Made by a program: the position numbers and the translations under genes
Origin: Pomphorhynchus laevis
Lineage: Eukaryota; Acanthocephala; Palaeacanthocephala; Echinorhynchida; Pomphorhynchidae
Length of the DNA stretch: 64,000 bases
Direction of reading: 5' to 3'
Assembly: GCA_012934845.2 (NCBI GenBank)
Contig: WNNJ02000598.1
Location: forward strand, 223,861-287,860
The notes under the pieces: model-generated
Told to the model about the DNA's origin: nothing
The model's input: the letters and a program-made list of their open reading frames with translations, nothing else
Database searches by the model: none
Part shown: positions 38,801 to 43,292 of the stretch, piece after piece
Layout of the letters: each line of letters begins with the position of its first letter
Position numbering within the stretch: the first letter of the stretch is position 1

Positions 38801-40349
38801 TCTATCCGATAGTCCATTAAACGTTTAAACTATTTGAAAAGTTTTATTACTCCGTGCTGTTCATAAACATTTAAAATTTATTTTTTTATAGAAATTTTAA
38901 ATTCTAATGAAAAATAAATTTTAATTAGTCTTAATAGTTTACAATATTTATGAACATTGGGAGAGTGATAAAAATATTCTTTATTTTTAAATAAAAAATG
39001 GTTTGCCTCATGTCTATCCGACCGTTCTTTTCGAGTCTGTTCAAATTCATGATTCTCTCAAATTCATCATTCTCTCATCCCATCCCTATTTTCTGCAGGG
39101 TCCCACAAGGTTCAGTCCTATGACCCCTGCTGTTCTTTCTTCTACTTGGCGATCTCTCTCCGTTTATCAAACATTACTCCTTTAACGTCATGCAATACGC
39201 CGATGACATACTCATCTATGCTCATGCACCCGCACATCGCATACACGATATCGGCATTTCTGCCTCCAACTGTCTTTCTTCTATCTACAAACGTCTCTCT
39301 AATCTCCATCTCGTTCTAAACCCCGAAAAGTCCAAAATAATGTGGATCCTCCCCCTGTAAACCAAACATATCTCTTCCCACTGTATATTTTGCCTCATCA
39401 AACATCCCCATACTCCACAATCTCACTTTCTTAGGATTCCATTTCGATGATCACATTTCCCTTAAGCCCTTCGTCCGTGACAAGGTCCTATCGTCTAACT
39501 TAATTATCCGTGACATCCGCCGCATCCGCTCCCTTATCGACTTTCGTTACTGTATGTATCTTCTTTCATCGCTTCTTTCCCCAAAAATCGTTTACTGCCT
39601 CAGCCTTTTCGCAAATTCTCCAAAATCCATCATGCAACACCTATAACGCATCATCAGCTCCACTGTTCAAGTGCTCCTACGTCTTCTTCGCTTTGAAGTC
39701 CAAAGTGACTTTTATATTAAAGTTAATTTATGAATAAATGAATCTACTCTGGGCGAATCACGGCGAATTCTTAAACTACCGAAACGGCTAACTTCCCGAA
39801 GTAAATGTATGGAAATAACGTCAGATAAATTTGTTGTATCAGCTCTTTCTCCGAATATTTTTTATTTCAACAGCGTCGGATGTCTGAAAAATTGCGAATA
39901 AAGCCACCTATCATAACTATTTAAACTTTATCTAGACAAATGGCAATTGGTTGATCACAACTTGACCCACATATTACGACTGTTGCATTCATTGACATAG
40001 CGTTGCAATTCATAACTTTACGATTATACTACTATTAGACTCTTAAAAGCTAACAGTAACGCTACCGAAACAAAGACGGCAGCAACTGTAAGTACAGATA
40101 ATCAATCAATAAAGATGGATTTGATATGAAAATAGGAAAAGCCAACATCCATAAATACTTCATATTAGTTAAAAAGCAAAACCTAAGTACTAACAACGTA
40201 TCGGATTACCACCAGGCTCCCACCAGGTCACACGTTTAAGATAAATTTCACCTCTTTTATTGCGAATCATAAAACTTGATCGACTTTTATTACCTAGCGT
40301 CAATTTAACGTTAATATTCATGATGTGTATTTTACTTGCAGTTTTATTT
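8817..40349 (-). CDS. WBP2: WBP2-like protein (GRAM domain, WW-binding motifs), spliced
   Basis: Five exons: 40232-40349, 27673-27814, 16619-16711, 11191-11291 and 8817-8873. Joined in phase they give about 169 residues plus stop. WBP2 is an adaptor and transcription coactivator whose C-terminal proline-tyrosine motifs bind WW-domain proteins such as YAP. Visible: a GRAM-type start (VKLTL, then KRGEIYL); the family signature LQSF-LPF followed by EQPVFGANYL; GGAIEF in the third exon; LPPYTG in the fourth; and PPPSYEEA just before the stop. Intron phases agree at every joint, and three donors read GTATTT, GTAAGT and GTATTC. The first visible donor (CGT/GTGACC) is weak. The initiator exon was not found; it may lie beyond 40349 or outside the window. 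Vertebrate WBP2 has a long proline-rich tail, which is much shorter here. Introns are about 12.4, 11.0, 5.3 and 2.3 kb and filled with transposons. Confidence 0.85.
9275..9655. repeat. Nested palindrome (fold-back element)
   Basis: The inner palindrome at about 9477-9594 has near-perfect ~57-base arms centred on 'aaagccat-tgt-atggcttt'. Outside it a second pair of inverted arms (about 9275-9333 and 9591-9650) shares 'cctaattggttcag' and its complement, and 'gtgtatataca'-type words. The structure could extrude as a long hairpin. No coding capacity or hammerhead-like core was seen. It lies in the last intron-proximal region of the WBP2-like gene. Confidence 0.85.
9780..9960. repeat. Short repeats around 'taatgcaatcc' and a small palindrome
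   Basis: The word TAATGCAATCC occurs three times within 100 bases (9819, 9863 and 9905 regions). It is followed by a perfect palindrome CTCGAGTCTCGACTCGAG near 9933-9950. Nothing more can be said of its origin. Confidence 0.5.
10553..10850 (-). repeat. R300 repeat, copy 3 (inverted relative to copies 1-2)
   Basis: On the plus strand it begins 'atcagataactaagtctacg', runs through the AT body and ends 'catagcagcgtggcca', the complement of the GC-richer end of copy 2. Within an intron of the WBP2-like gene. Confidence 0.55.
10851..11190. other. Intron segment with short 'aaaggtaaataaa' repeats
   Basis: Between 11020 and 11140 variants of 'gataaaaggtaaataaacat' recur four times, an imperfect microsatellite-like cluster just 3' of the donor of the LPxY exon. 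No gene. Confidence 0.5.
11191..11291 (-). CDS. WBP2: WBP2-like exon with LPxY motif
   Basis: Encodes KDELPPYTG, in which LPPY is an LPxY-type WW-domain ligand, followed by an Asn/Lys-rich linker. The acceptor is CTCTTTAG and the donor GAG/GTATTC. It contributes two bases to the split codon from the previous exon and ends in phase 0. Confidence 0.85.
11703..11970 (-). repeat. R300 repeat, copy 4
   Basis: Same orientation and layout as copy 3: starts 'cacatcagataattgagcct' and ends 'ccacaacatagcagcg'. Near the end it carries CTGATGGCC and GGGGCCGAAA on the minus strand. These resemble the two hammerhead strands with complementary GGCC arms, but the intervening 22 bases are too few for two good stems. 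Confidence 0.55.
12050..13330 (-). mobile_element. Decayed Penelope-like element, lineage P2
   Basis: Minus-strand translation gives, in the order expected for a Penelope reverse transcriptase: an 'ADK-D-MIVI' block (near 13265, compare 'ADKGNCVVL' in the intact PLE); 'IISMSIDLKVNIPNHGI' (near 12830, compare the intact element's 'FTLDVKSLFTNVS'); and 'LKLVLNNSCFGY' (near 12740). A C-terminal stretch near 12190-12410 may be the end of the endonuclease domain. It is broken throughout by many stops and frameshifts. The sequence is far from the intact PLE at 24.5 kb, so this is another lineage and old. Confidence 0.6.
13331..13456. other. Intron DNA, nothing recognised
   Basis: AT-rich sequence between the decayed Penelope-like element and a fold-back element. 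Confidence 0.3.
13457..13640. repeat. Fold-back element with hammerhead-like motif
   Basis: Inverted arms of about 50 bases (13457-13510 and 13535-13586) share 'gcgaaatata' and 'agtac' words. Each arm ends in GAAATATA preceded by a CTGATG-type strand (left arm, minus strand: CTGATGCG then GCTAGCGAAATA). The right flank continues with 'aaaaataaatgtg', as in copies at 32380 and 61960, suggesting a Penelope-type 3' tail. Confidence 0.6.
13641..14529. other. Intron DNA with short (TA)-rich tract
   Basis: Mostly AT-rich. At 14140-14190 lies a 'gaatatat/atatattcg' palindromic patch. No gene or element recognised. Confidence 0.3.
14530..14728. repeat. Fold-back element, imperfect ~80-base arms
   Basis: The left arm starts 'atagaacaaaccagtaagca' and the right arm ends with its near complement. 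The centre is a tight hairpin 'tatctcttagat...atctaagagata'. The right arm carries GAGCGAAACGTC, a GAAAC strand like the Penelope-type hammerhead motif. Confidence 0.75.
14759..15180. repeat. Fold-back element, ~160-base arms, with CTGATGA/GAAAC motif
   Basis: Inverted arms 14759-14921 and about 15019-15172 share 'gtcgttactaataagtaaac' and 'ctcaataagcaga' words. They flank a short (TA)-rich centre. In the right arm CCCTA-CTGATGA-AGCTC-AATA-AGCA-GAAACC is followed by CGGTC-TAGGG, so the CTGATGA and GAAA strands are joined by a short stem and enclosed by CCCTA/TAGGG. This is close to a hammerhead layout, though the stem between the strands is only three to four pairs. Confidence 0.7.
15260..15415. 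repeat. Short inverted repeats and (TA)n tract
   Basis: The words 'aaataagtagg' and 'cctacttatttt' form an imperfect inverted pair, followed by (TA)10-12 at about 15370-15392. Confidence 0.5.
15415..15620 (-). repeat. Diverged relative of the 364-bp satellite unit
   Basis: 'tcggtccaggattctattggaatacggcag' (15420-15450) parallels 'cggtccaggatttcttacgaaatacggcat' of the inverted satellite units. The remainder has diverged. Confidence 0.4.
15621..16618. other. Intron of the WBP2-like gene, nothing recognised
   Basis: AT-rich, without coding similarity or repeats that could be placed. Confidence 0.3.
16619..16711 (-). CDS. WBP2: WBP2-like exon with GGAIEF
   Basis: Encodes NFEGVVNFNITFKRGGAIEF, matching the WBP2 block 'WEG-KLTF-GGAIEF' that closes the GRAM domain. 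The acceptor is ACTAAG and the donor G/GTAAGT is the best in the gene. The phase fits both neighbours. Confidence 0.92.
16712..18876. other. Intron of the WBP2-like gene, nothing recognised
   Basis: About 2.2 kb of AT-rich DNA. A 64-codon ORF at 17246-17440 has no recognisable pattern. No repeats with partners elsewhere in the window were noticed. Confidence 0.3.
18877..19040. repeat. Near-perfect palindrome carrying a hammerhead-like core
   Basis: Arms of about 70 bases (about 18877-18948 and 18960-19028) are almost exact complements around an AT-rich centre. The right arm reads CTGAAGAT-GCTAGTA-GT-TACTAGC-GAAATATC: a perfect seven-pair stem between a CTGA-type strand and GAAA. One extra base sits between the CTGAAGA strand and the stem, compared with canonical hammerheads. 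Confidence 0.9.
19090..19315. repeat. Fold-back element, ~95-base arms
   Basis: Arms 19097-19185 and 19215-19310 share 'aattacaattatttataga' and its complement. The right arm ends CTGATAAT-GATA...CTATT-GAAATATTG. The left arm (minus strand) gives CTGATAGC-AGC-AGCTATT-GAAACAT. Different stem bases stand between conserved flanks, and pairing is kept by compensatory change. Confidence 0.75.
19316..19785. other. Intron DNA with short weak ORFs
   Basis: A 22-codon ORF at about 19388-19457 looks like a hydrophobic leader, and a 66-codon ORF follows at 19473-19673 in another frame. Neither can be tied to a gene. Confidence 0.25.
19790..21205 (+). repeat. 364-bp satellite, about 3.9 tandem units
   Basis: Units repeat every 364 bases (the word TACTCATT recurs at 20153, 20517 and 20881). 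The first three are almost identical; the last diverges and stops near 21205. Each unit contains 'tggttaagagcgtaagcc', resembling the tRNA-like head of the repeat at 21600. Each also holds, for example at 20101-20149, GGCAAC-C-GAAA, 23 bases, CTGATGA-G-t-GTTGCC. GGCAAC and GTTGCC are exact complements. The two conserved hammerhead strands therefore flank a seven-pair stem with one bulge, in the strand order of a type II permutation. Confidence 0.92.
21213..21420. repeat. Inverted repeat of SINE-like 3' sequence
   Basis: Arms of about 90 bases share 'atcatgaaggaaggatt' and its complement, and 'ccaacatgtggcaaa' palindromically at the centre. The same sequence occurs a third time at 21740-21860 beside the tRNA-like repeat, so this is a head-to-head pair of its 3' portions. 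Confidence 0.85.
21600..21895 (+). repeat. SINE-like repeat: tRNA-like head plus hammerhead-type core
   Basis: TAGCCTAGCAG at 21626-21636 fits the RNA polymerase III A box. GCTCGAATC near 21669 fits a B box at normal distance, so the head is probably tRNA-derived. Downstream, AAGGC (21698-21702) pairs with GCCTT (21719-21723), directly followed by CTGATGA (21724-21730), GCCC (21731-21734), a 26-base loop, GGGC (21761-21764) and GAAACG. CTGATGA, a four-pair GC stem and GAAA are the canonical hammerhead core, with the AAGGC/GCCTT hairpin as stem I. I could not find a good stem III, and the base expected to be U before the cleavage site is A. Such SINE-like ribozyme repeats are known in flatworms. 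Confidence 0.65.
21964..22575 (-). repeat. Satellite units in inverted orientation, ~379-bp period
   Basis: About 1.6 units complementary to the 19.8-21.2 kb array. The word ATAATAG recurs at 21964 and 22343. Units are about 15 bases longer than in the direct array because of an extra 'cttcagcatcgaaa' segment. The complementary GGCAAC/GTTGCC stem with CTGATGA is kept (minus strand, 22131-22179). In the second unit the GAAA strand is altered. Confidence 0.9.
22610..23695 (+). mobile_element. Ty3/Gypsy-type retrotransposon fossil, integrase region only
   Basis: A short, broken remnant of the 3' part of a pol gene. An integrase-core-like stretch lies near 23110-23350 and an integrase C-terminal-like stretch near 23470-23650. 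No LTR, protease, reverse transcriptase or gag part was seen. It has several breaks and looks old. Confidence 0.65.
23700..23914. other. Flank between Gypsy fossil and Penelope-like element
   Basis: AT-rich; nothing recognised. Confidence 0.3.
23915..24490 (-). mobile_element. Inverted partial copy of Penelope-like element P1
   Basis: Complement of 26481-27051 (paired coordinates sum to 50966), almost identical over about 575 bases. It includes a 122-residue minus-strand ORF (24064-24432) equal to the C-terminal GIY-YIG part of the full ORF except at one or two residues. It also contains the hammerhead-like motif near the 3' end (24004-24040). Homology stops near 24485. Penelope elements typically have such inverted partial copies at their 5' side, so it probably arose in the same retrotransposition event. 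Confidence 0.9.
24542..26902 (+). CDS. Penelope-like element polyprotein: RT plus GIY-YIG endonuclease
   Basis: An intact 786-residue ORF. The reverse transcriptase has 'KADKGNCVVLLDK' (about 245), a 'TLDVKSLF' motif A (about 387), 'MGSPIGPALADLYM' (451 onward) and the catalytic 'YIDDIFVIW' (485 onward), all in Penelope style. At the C-terminus lies a GIY-YIG nuclease: 'GVVYKVGCRDC' from about 691 with the Cys pair typical of the clade, then 'YIGQTGRTLKTRLKEH'. It would nick target DNA and prime reverse transcription. The first Met lies only a few bases from the inverted copy, so a short N-terminal piece may be lost. An unbroken frame and near-identical arms indicate a recent insertion. It sits in the second visible intron of the WBP2-like gene, in the opposite orientation. 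Confidence 0.95.
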   Translation: MISYLDIRFLDHCSRNNLQPNFAKLSFSGCSRMTNKAYRIIKDAVHSLLKCEISHKYWIIRNQKLHVSKFEEDLKEIVNAVEWNQIQGFIQNILYKLFMNKVSRLMRKITFLLSTTLHQLQNTLPSVDVVTPQPMPVVNLSKQNISENQLKILRKGLKFGICGSSLKFSDSISVTTELELLSQKVVENFEGHQNKQLLVHKLTGLRHHIYRTNVNRSIRSNISRAELNALKDLRENDQIVLTKADKGNCVVLLDKSDYNENMLSILGDTSTFEPSLRNTAKAWARELVTLLKYFASKGLITRVEYLQMFPSDPLVPYMYGLPKIHKLDCPLRPIVSMKCAFNYGVGKFLSSLLKPIVMSIPTKVLNTTDFVNKLRALDLNQITYVIFTLDVKSLFTNVSVDDAVDFAISKLGSLWTDSEHLVKCRRLFQLACTTNFSFDSIIYKQLFGVAMGSPIGPALADLYMQKLEEEAISRCDIRPIAFYRYIDDIFVIWPESRDKADDFVRIFNSLNPRIEVTITWPSNEFLPFLDCEVLTTDVSVTKVFRKATETSLYIPWDSSHSASTKLGVFRGFCLRAYRICNKEIYLNAELSKVLRIFTSLGYPIDILHRIIKKTKERIHTSAQANLIGPQKLKHCFYIPAMGSLSEDILNKINRFVFQSGLPLKMFYGTRCTYHLDALVTKPRRTYFDKMGVVYKVGCRDCISIYIGQTGRTLKTRLKEHKKALTTSAQSALADHAHQTGHDIDFDNVSVLISEPNLKRRLVMDAVAIKILEPNLNVQNDFVFHTL
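26903..27060 (+). mobile_element. 3' end of Penelope-like element P1 with hammerhead-like motif
   Basis: Directly after the stop: CTTGATAAT-GTCCGC-GGTTA-GCGAAC-GAAATAT (26932-26962). This is a six-pair stem (one G-T) between a TGA-type strand and GAAATAT, matching the layout of the fold-back elements at 18960 and 48850. The element ends near 27052 in 'gtctcattccgtttca'. The mirror copy lies at 23915-24063. Confidence 0.8.
27061..27672. other. Intron DNA, nothing recognised
   Basis: AT-rich stretch between the Penelope-like element and the QPVFGANY exon. Confidence 0.3.
27673..27814 (-). CDS. WBP2: WBP2-like exon with the QPVFGANY signature
   Basis: This exon encodes the most diagnostic block of the family: LQSFALPF, a short beta segment, then VEQPVFGANYL. 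The acceptor is ATTTAG and the donor G/GTATTT. Its 142 bases leave one base to be completed by the next exon, which starts with two. Confidence 0.93.
28080..28640. other. GC-richer island with a 108-codon ORF of unknown nature
   Basis: Base composition rises clearly above the AT-rich surroundings. A minus-strand ORF at 28128-28454 has no motif I recognise and no repeat partner was noticed here. It could be part of an unknown transposon or an undetected exon. Confidence 0.25.
28780..30730 (+). mobile_element. Decayed Penelope-like element, lineage P3
   Basis: Recognisable blocks in Penelope order: 'LADKGGDVVIW' (near 28818), 'FTMDITSLCTKIPHDMGI' (near 29475), 'NSHIYRQKIGTDMGTSVAP' (near 29640), 'YRYLDDIFAIL' (near 29775) and 'FLDIKISRD' (near 29900). 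Near 30550 comes 'GAIYVAKCTRCSIQYV', a GIY-YIG start with the Cys pair. Many breaks are present. It is clearly different in sequence from P1 and P2. Confidence 0.8.
30731..30850. repeat. GC hairpin and adjacent AT palindromes
   Basis: GGGGGGGAG-AA-CTCCCCCCC (30734-30753) is a perfect hairpin. It is followed by 'tatcttcctcttcaga' direct repeats (30768 and 30831) and 'gatatatgata' palindromes. It lies exactly at the junction of the decayed Penelope-like element and a LINE A fragment. Confidence 0.7.
30855..31990 (+). mobile_element. LINE family A, internally deleted copy A4
   Basis: An ORF1 piece (30880-31060: 'NVRFIKGIKGFLIPVAFCNA') is joined directly to the RT region ('VFDFSAAFD' near 31122, 'YADDTIALF' near 31393, 'WGTWAISGLVFFSRG' near 31775). 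It ends in the family 3' coding end (near 31905-31970). The zinc knuckles, endonuclease and start of RT are missing, so about 2.4 kb is deleted relative to the full copy at 40740. Some frameshifts and stops. Confidence 0.85.
31991..32346. other. Intron DNA, nothing recognised
   Basis: AT-rich, no coding pattern. Confidence 0.3.
32347..32450 (+). repeat. Hammerhead-like Penelope-tail fragment
   Basis: 'GATGACACTAGCAGCAGCTA' followed by TCGAAATATAAA, then 'taaattagtgttttgattga' and 'ctgctccaaaatt'. The same tail occurs on the minus strand at 61925-61990 and, in part, in every unit of the 234-bp satellite. It is probably the 3' end of a further Penelope-type family. Confidence 0.6.
32451..33005. 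other. Intron DNA, nothing recognised
   Basis: AT-rich sequence upstream of a LINE B fragment. Confidence 0.3.
33010..33833 (+). mobile_element. LINE family B, decayed 3' fragment B3
   Basis: Pieces of the RT C-terminal half (33040-33390, with 'FLCFHFDN' and 'SIKPFVHDKK') and a rearranged ORF1-like piece (33600-33690: 'ITPSNSLSPQARLDHDVSAF' equivalent). It ends with the standard 3' end (33760-33833), including the GCGTGC/GCACGC hairpin and a T run. The twin-primed copy B2 is inserted exactly in this terminal T run. Confidence 0.75.
33836..34778 (-). CDS. LINE B reverse transcriptase (C-terminal two thirds)
   Basis: About 315 codons. Motif A 'DLSSAFDIVDH', motif B 'GVPQGSVLGPLLFSLLL', motif C 'QYADDILIY', then a thumb-like region with 'SKIMWI' and 'LGFHFDDH'. 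This style belongs to the CR1/L2 group. The final seven residues read into the T run at the inversion breakpoint and are not LINE sequence. The preceding part of RT (34794-35246) lies in another frame. Confidence 0.85.
37490..37735 (-). repeat. Tandem short repeats at the 5' end of LINE B2
   Basis: Two sets: about ten variants of the 12-15-base word 'gatggttgtcgtc' (37503-37622), read as a repeating Thr/Asp/Arg/Gln-rich peptide before ORF1, and five 'ctggattgatctggaa' variants (37650-37730). LINE B1 and LINE D also begin with short tandem repeats of other sequence, so this looks like a family-wide style of 5' UTR. Confidence 0.75.
37966..37981 (+). other. LINE B 3'-end hairpin
   Basis: GCGTGC-GCTG-GCACGC, a six-pair hairpin about 20 bases before the end. 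It is present in the copies at 33790, 53980 and 59965 (B1 at 8280 is altered), always followed by 'atttgccac' or 'atttgtcac' and an AT-rich end. By analogy with other CR1-group elements it is probably the recognition structure for reverse transcription. Confidence 0.6.
38021..38440 (+). mobile_element. Diverged LINE B-related 3' end
   Basis: Starts 'aattatggtctccactc' (compare NYGLRSF in family B), continues with a decayed coding stretch and ends 'cttgtaagcgtgtatttgcc' then 'taaataagaattttt'. It is a second, older 3' end directly downstream of B2. It has lost half of the hairpin. Confidence 0.55.
38441..39005. other. Intron DNA, nothing recognised
   Basis: AT-rich; no coding similarity noticed. 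Confidence 0.3.
39008..39715 (+). mobile_element. LINE family B, internal RT fragment B4
   Basis: Covers RT motif B to the thumb: 'LLGDLSPFIK' near 39140, 'QYADDILIYAHAPAHRIHDI' near 39192, 'SKIMWIL' near 39330, ending in the 'YNASSAPLFKCSYVFF' region near 39690. Both ends are truncated and several frameshifts are present. Confidence 0.85.
39716..40231. other. Intron DNA next to the GRAM exon
   Basis: No element was recognised. It includes the weak donor region of the GRAM exon at its right end. Confidence 0.3.
40232..40349 (-). CDS. WBP2: WBP2-like exon, N-terminal half of GRAM domain
   Basis: The translation contains VKLTLGNK and NKRGEIYL, which align with VELTFNDM and TKKGTVYL of WBP2 at nearly the same spacing. 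The acceptor is AACAG at 40350-40354 on the minus strand. The exon enters with one base of a split codon, so at least one upstream exon must exist. The donor is the least certain boundary of the gene. Confidence 0.7.
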
Positions 40350-40481
40350 CTGTTAACTTGTAATTTCTAACACGCCTTTCGTCGAAATTACATTGCATTT
40401 AAAAGCATTAGTAATGCTCTTAGTATGCATTTCATAATTAATGCGCGTGAATGAACAATGCATCAACATGCATTAGTAATA

Positions 40482-40733
40482 TTTTCGGGGTGTGAAAGAC
40501 CCCGGGTGGTTCAGTCGGAAAGCGGCGTGTTGGATCGGTTGGGGGGCTCAGATCCCCATGGATTTGAGGCCTTGAAGCAGGAAGAAGAGCTGGAATGCCG
40601 ATAGATATCGGTCGATTTACATTGACACTAGTCGTCAACGTTTTTTCTTCATTTATTGATGTTTTCTTTTTTGTTTCTGTTTTTTCGTGTACATAAGAAA
40701 ATCATTTATTTATTTATTTATTTATTAGTAATA
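40482..40733 (+). mobile_element. LINE family A, 5'-truncated copy A1
   Basis: About 240 bases: the last ~28 codons of ORF2 and the 3' UTR, ending in (ATTT)n. It is nearly identical to 44337-44576. It is flanked by ATTAGTAATA at 40472-40481 and 40724-40733, a ten-base target-site duplication, so it is an independent insertion and not part of the downstream copy. Confidence 0.85.
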
Positions 40734-40748
40734 CCAATTCACAAAAAA

Positions 40749-41939
40749 ATGAACAACGCGTTCGGAGCATCAAATGATTCAGCAAATACAGCTATTTCCA
40801 GTAAGAAAAAAGAAGAATTTGGAACAAAAAAGGTAAACAAAGACTCAATGAACGTTCTACAGGTTAGTGATTTTGTTTCGGGTACCGGCGAGGGGGAATT
40901 ACTTCCCCCAATCCCTAAAACAAGAAATTTAGGGATAGTTACTTTGTTAAAACCTATCGAAAGACATGCATTGTATAATTGTTTTCTTCGAACATTCGCA
41001 CTTAAATTTAAGAATAGAGTCGTGTATAACTCTGTCAGATACACGGAGACGACTATTAAGATATCGTTTGCTTCAGAAGAAGCTATGAATGAATACAATA
41101 CTTTTTTTCAAGTCAATTTAAAAGATATTGGCAAGTTCGAATCAAAGCCTATAATGGCCAGTCTAAAAATCAACAATCTTCCAGTTCCACTTGAACATGA
41201 AGATTTAGTCAATCTTACCGAGCTTTTTAAAATACATAACGTTAGACCGCTGACAGGTCGAGATGGTAACCAGATAAACGTAGGTTTTTGTTCGGCCTCG
41301 GTTGGTCAGGCCGAACTGCTTTCTAGAAATCACTGCAACCCCTTTCTGGGTTTCAATCTTAAGTTTACCACTGTGTCTACCGAAGAGTATACATACCCGC
41401 ACTGCAGCCGGTGCCATAAATGGGGGCACTGGGCCTCCAGCTGCAGTAAGGCGGCTTGTTGCGGCCGGTGTGGACAAATGGAATGCCCCACAGACGCTTC
41501 TTGTATTAACCCCGTCAAATGCCTCAATTGCGGGGAAGCTCACCCGGCGTGGGCAAGAAAATGCCCTTATTTCAAGGCCTACTTATGCAAATTTCAAGCC
41601 CCGCGGCCACACAAAGAGACCTTTTCCAAGGTGGCAGTCAGTCCTGTTGCTTCAGATCTTTTTTCTGACCTCAAATCCGAAATATTTATGAAGAATCTCG
41701 AGCAAATGGTTATGAAGATGGTCGCCAATTTGTTTATGAGTCCGCCGTCAGTGGTCGTTCCTGCTGAAAAATCAAACAAGAGGGGTGCTTCGGCTCACGC
41801 CGTTCCCCCGTTAAAAATCGGGAAACTCATTAAACAAAAACAGAGAAGGGGAAATGAAGACGCTGCCCAGGGGCAAGTGCCTTCACTGGACGGGGCTGGT
41901 GGTGGGAAGGGGAACCTTCCTGCTCCTAGTTCGGTCTAG
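40749..41939 (+). CDS. LINE A ORF1, zinc-knuckle RNA-binding protein
   Basis: 396 residues from the ATG at 40749. An in-frame ATG further upstream lies in the tail of copy A1 and is not part of this element. From about residue 219 comes a C-x2-C-x4-H-x4-C knuckle (CSRCHKWGHWASSC), then a Cys-rich second knuckle (CGRCGQMEC) and a third (CLNCGEAHPAWARKC). The C-terminus is basic and low-complexity. It should coat the element RNA. The preceding domain (about 130-205) has the size of an RRM-like fold but no clear motif. It stops 33 bases before the ORF2 start. Confidence 0.88.
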   Translation: MNNAFGASNDSANTAISSKKKEEFGTKKVNKDSMNVLQVSDFVSGTGEGELLPPIPKTRNLGIVTLLKPIERHALYNCFLRTFALKFKNRVVYNSVRYTETTIKISFASEEAMNEYNTFFQVNLKDIGKFESKPIMASLKINNLPVPLEHEDLVNLTELFKIHNVRPLTGRDGNQINVGFCSASVGQAELLSRNHCNPFLGFNLKFTTVSTEEYTYPHCSRCHKWGHWASSCSKAACCGRCGQMECPTDASCINPVKCLNCGEAHPAWARKCPYFKAYLCKFQAPRPHKETFSKVAVSPVASDLFSDLKSEIFMKNLEQMVMKMVANLFMSPPSVVVPAEKSNKRGASAHAVPPLKIGKLIKQKQRRGNEDAAQGQVPSLDGAGGGKGNLPAPSSV

Positions 41940-41972
41940 GATGGCAATCCCCATTCCAACTAGTCCATCACA

Positions 41973-43292
41973 ATGCAGAGTACTCGTGAGCCTTTTTCAC
42001 TGAATATCCTTCAGTGGAATTCGGGAGGTGCTTCTGCCCTTAGACTTCTATCCGGTAGAGACGCAGATGTTATAGTCCTTCAGGAGACGCGGTCTATCCG
42101 TCTCCCCCAGGACATTACTCGATTTATCCCAAAGCATATCTGTTCCCATTATACTCCGTACATAACCCCGCCTCACTCTTCTTCCTCTCAAGGACTCTTG
42201 ACCTTAGTTAAGTGCTCTTTAAGGTCCACCCTCTTGCTAAACTACTCATGTCCAGCCCTGTCTTGTCTGGTAGTTTCACTCAGTAAGAACGGTAAACGCC
42301 TCAGTCTAGCCAATGTTTACATTCGTCCAGGGGAGATCCACAAGAATCGTGACCTCCTGGATGGTATTATCGACAGCGGCTATGACATGATACTAGGGGA
42401 CTTCAACGACAGAACTGGTCGTTGGATCAACGCATCACTTCGCAGAGCCAGGAACGATTACTTTATTCACAAACCACCGTCCTCCACTTTTCATTGCACA
42501 TCAACAAATTCAATCCTCGACATTTTACTGCTTCACTCGAGGTGGTTACTTAAACCCCTCTGCACGGAGCAGTCGCGTCAACAGTTGACCACCTCTCATG
42601 ACCTCATTCGTTGGAGGATAGAGGAGGATACGTTGCTGAGAAGGAGGTTTCACTTTGATCCGATCAGAGTGGCCTTCTTTCAGGCGGCAATCCGACTCTT
42701 CCCCAGAATAGGACATGATAGTTTAACCGAATTCAATACCTACCTCTCTTCGCAAGCTACCGCGATTTTATCGACTACCTACAAAGGTCGCTTATACAAT
42801 CCCACTCCGACAAAACTCAAGGTCCTAGCTAAATTGCTGAACCTTCCTAATCTCTCTGTTTCCGAAAGACAAACCCTCTCGAATGAATACTGGAGCACTA
42901 GATATAGGTTCCAGCTGAGTAGGGATAAGACGAATATTGCTCGTTTTAACCCGTCTCAGTCTTCCTTCTGGAAGATATTCAGGAAGGAGAAGTTTGTGTG
43001 CTGGAAGGATAGGGCATTTGGTTGGATAGGTAAGATAGGCCTTGAAAAAGTTTTGGAAGAGTCACTAGCCCTTCATAACTATGGAGCCACTCAATCACCT
43101 CAACCAATCCCGCCTTGGGGTGACTTCAGGAGTAGGGACTTATCTGTAACAGATATCCTTAACTCCTGGGGTCCACTTCCGGGCACCTCTAAATCCCACG
43201 CTCCACTTTCCTCTCGAGTCTGTCAGCTTTTGACAGCCGATCAGAGAAGAGAGGTGGCCGTCACAATGCTTCTAGCCCCCCATCCGATGTAG
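41973..43292 (+). CDS. LINE A ORF2, endonuclease part
   Basis: Apurinic/apyrimidinic-type endonuclease: 'LQWNSGGA' (Asn), 'VIVLQETRS' (Glu), 'LANVYIRPG', 'MILGDFND' (Asp/Asn) and 'TTSHDLIRW' in place of the usual SDH. It nicks the target for target-primed reverse transcription. The frame runs on through the linker to a stop at 43292. The RT continues in another frame, and the shift falls near the six-C run at 43276-43282, so a single-base indel there is likely. Confidence 0.9.
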   Translation: MQSTREPFSLNILQWNSGGASALRLLSGRDADVIVLQETRSIRLPQDITRFIPKHICSHYTPYITPPHSSSSQGLLTLVKCSLRSTLLLNYSCPALSCLVVSLSKNGKRLSLANVYIRPGEIHKNRDLLDGIIDSGYDMILGDFNDRTGRWINASLRRARNDYFIHKPPSSTFHCTSTNSILDILLLHSRWLLKPLCTEQSRQQLTTSHDLIRWRIEEDTLLRRRFHFDPIRVAFFQAAIRLFPRIGHDSLTEFNTYLSSQATAILSTTYKGRLYNPTPTKLKVLAKLLNLPNLSVSERQTLSNEYWSTRYRFQLSRDKTNIARFNPSQSSFWKIFRKEKFVCWKDRAFGWIGKIGLEKVLEESLALHNYGATQSPQPIPPWGDFRSRDLSVTDILNSWGPLPGTSKSHAPLSSRVCQLLTADQRREVAVTMLLAPHPM

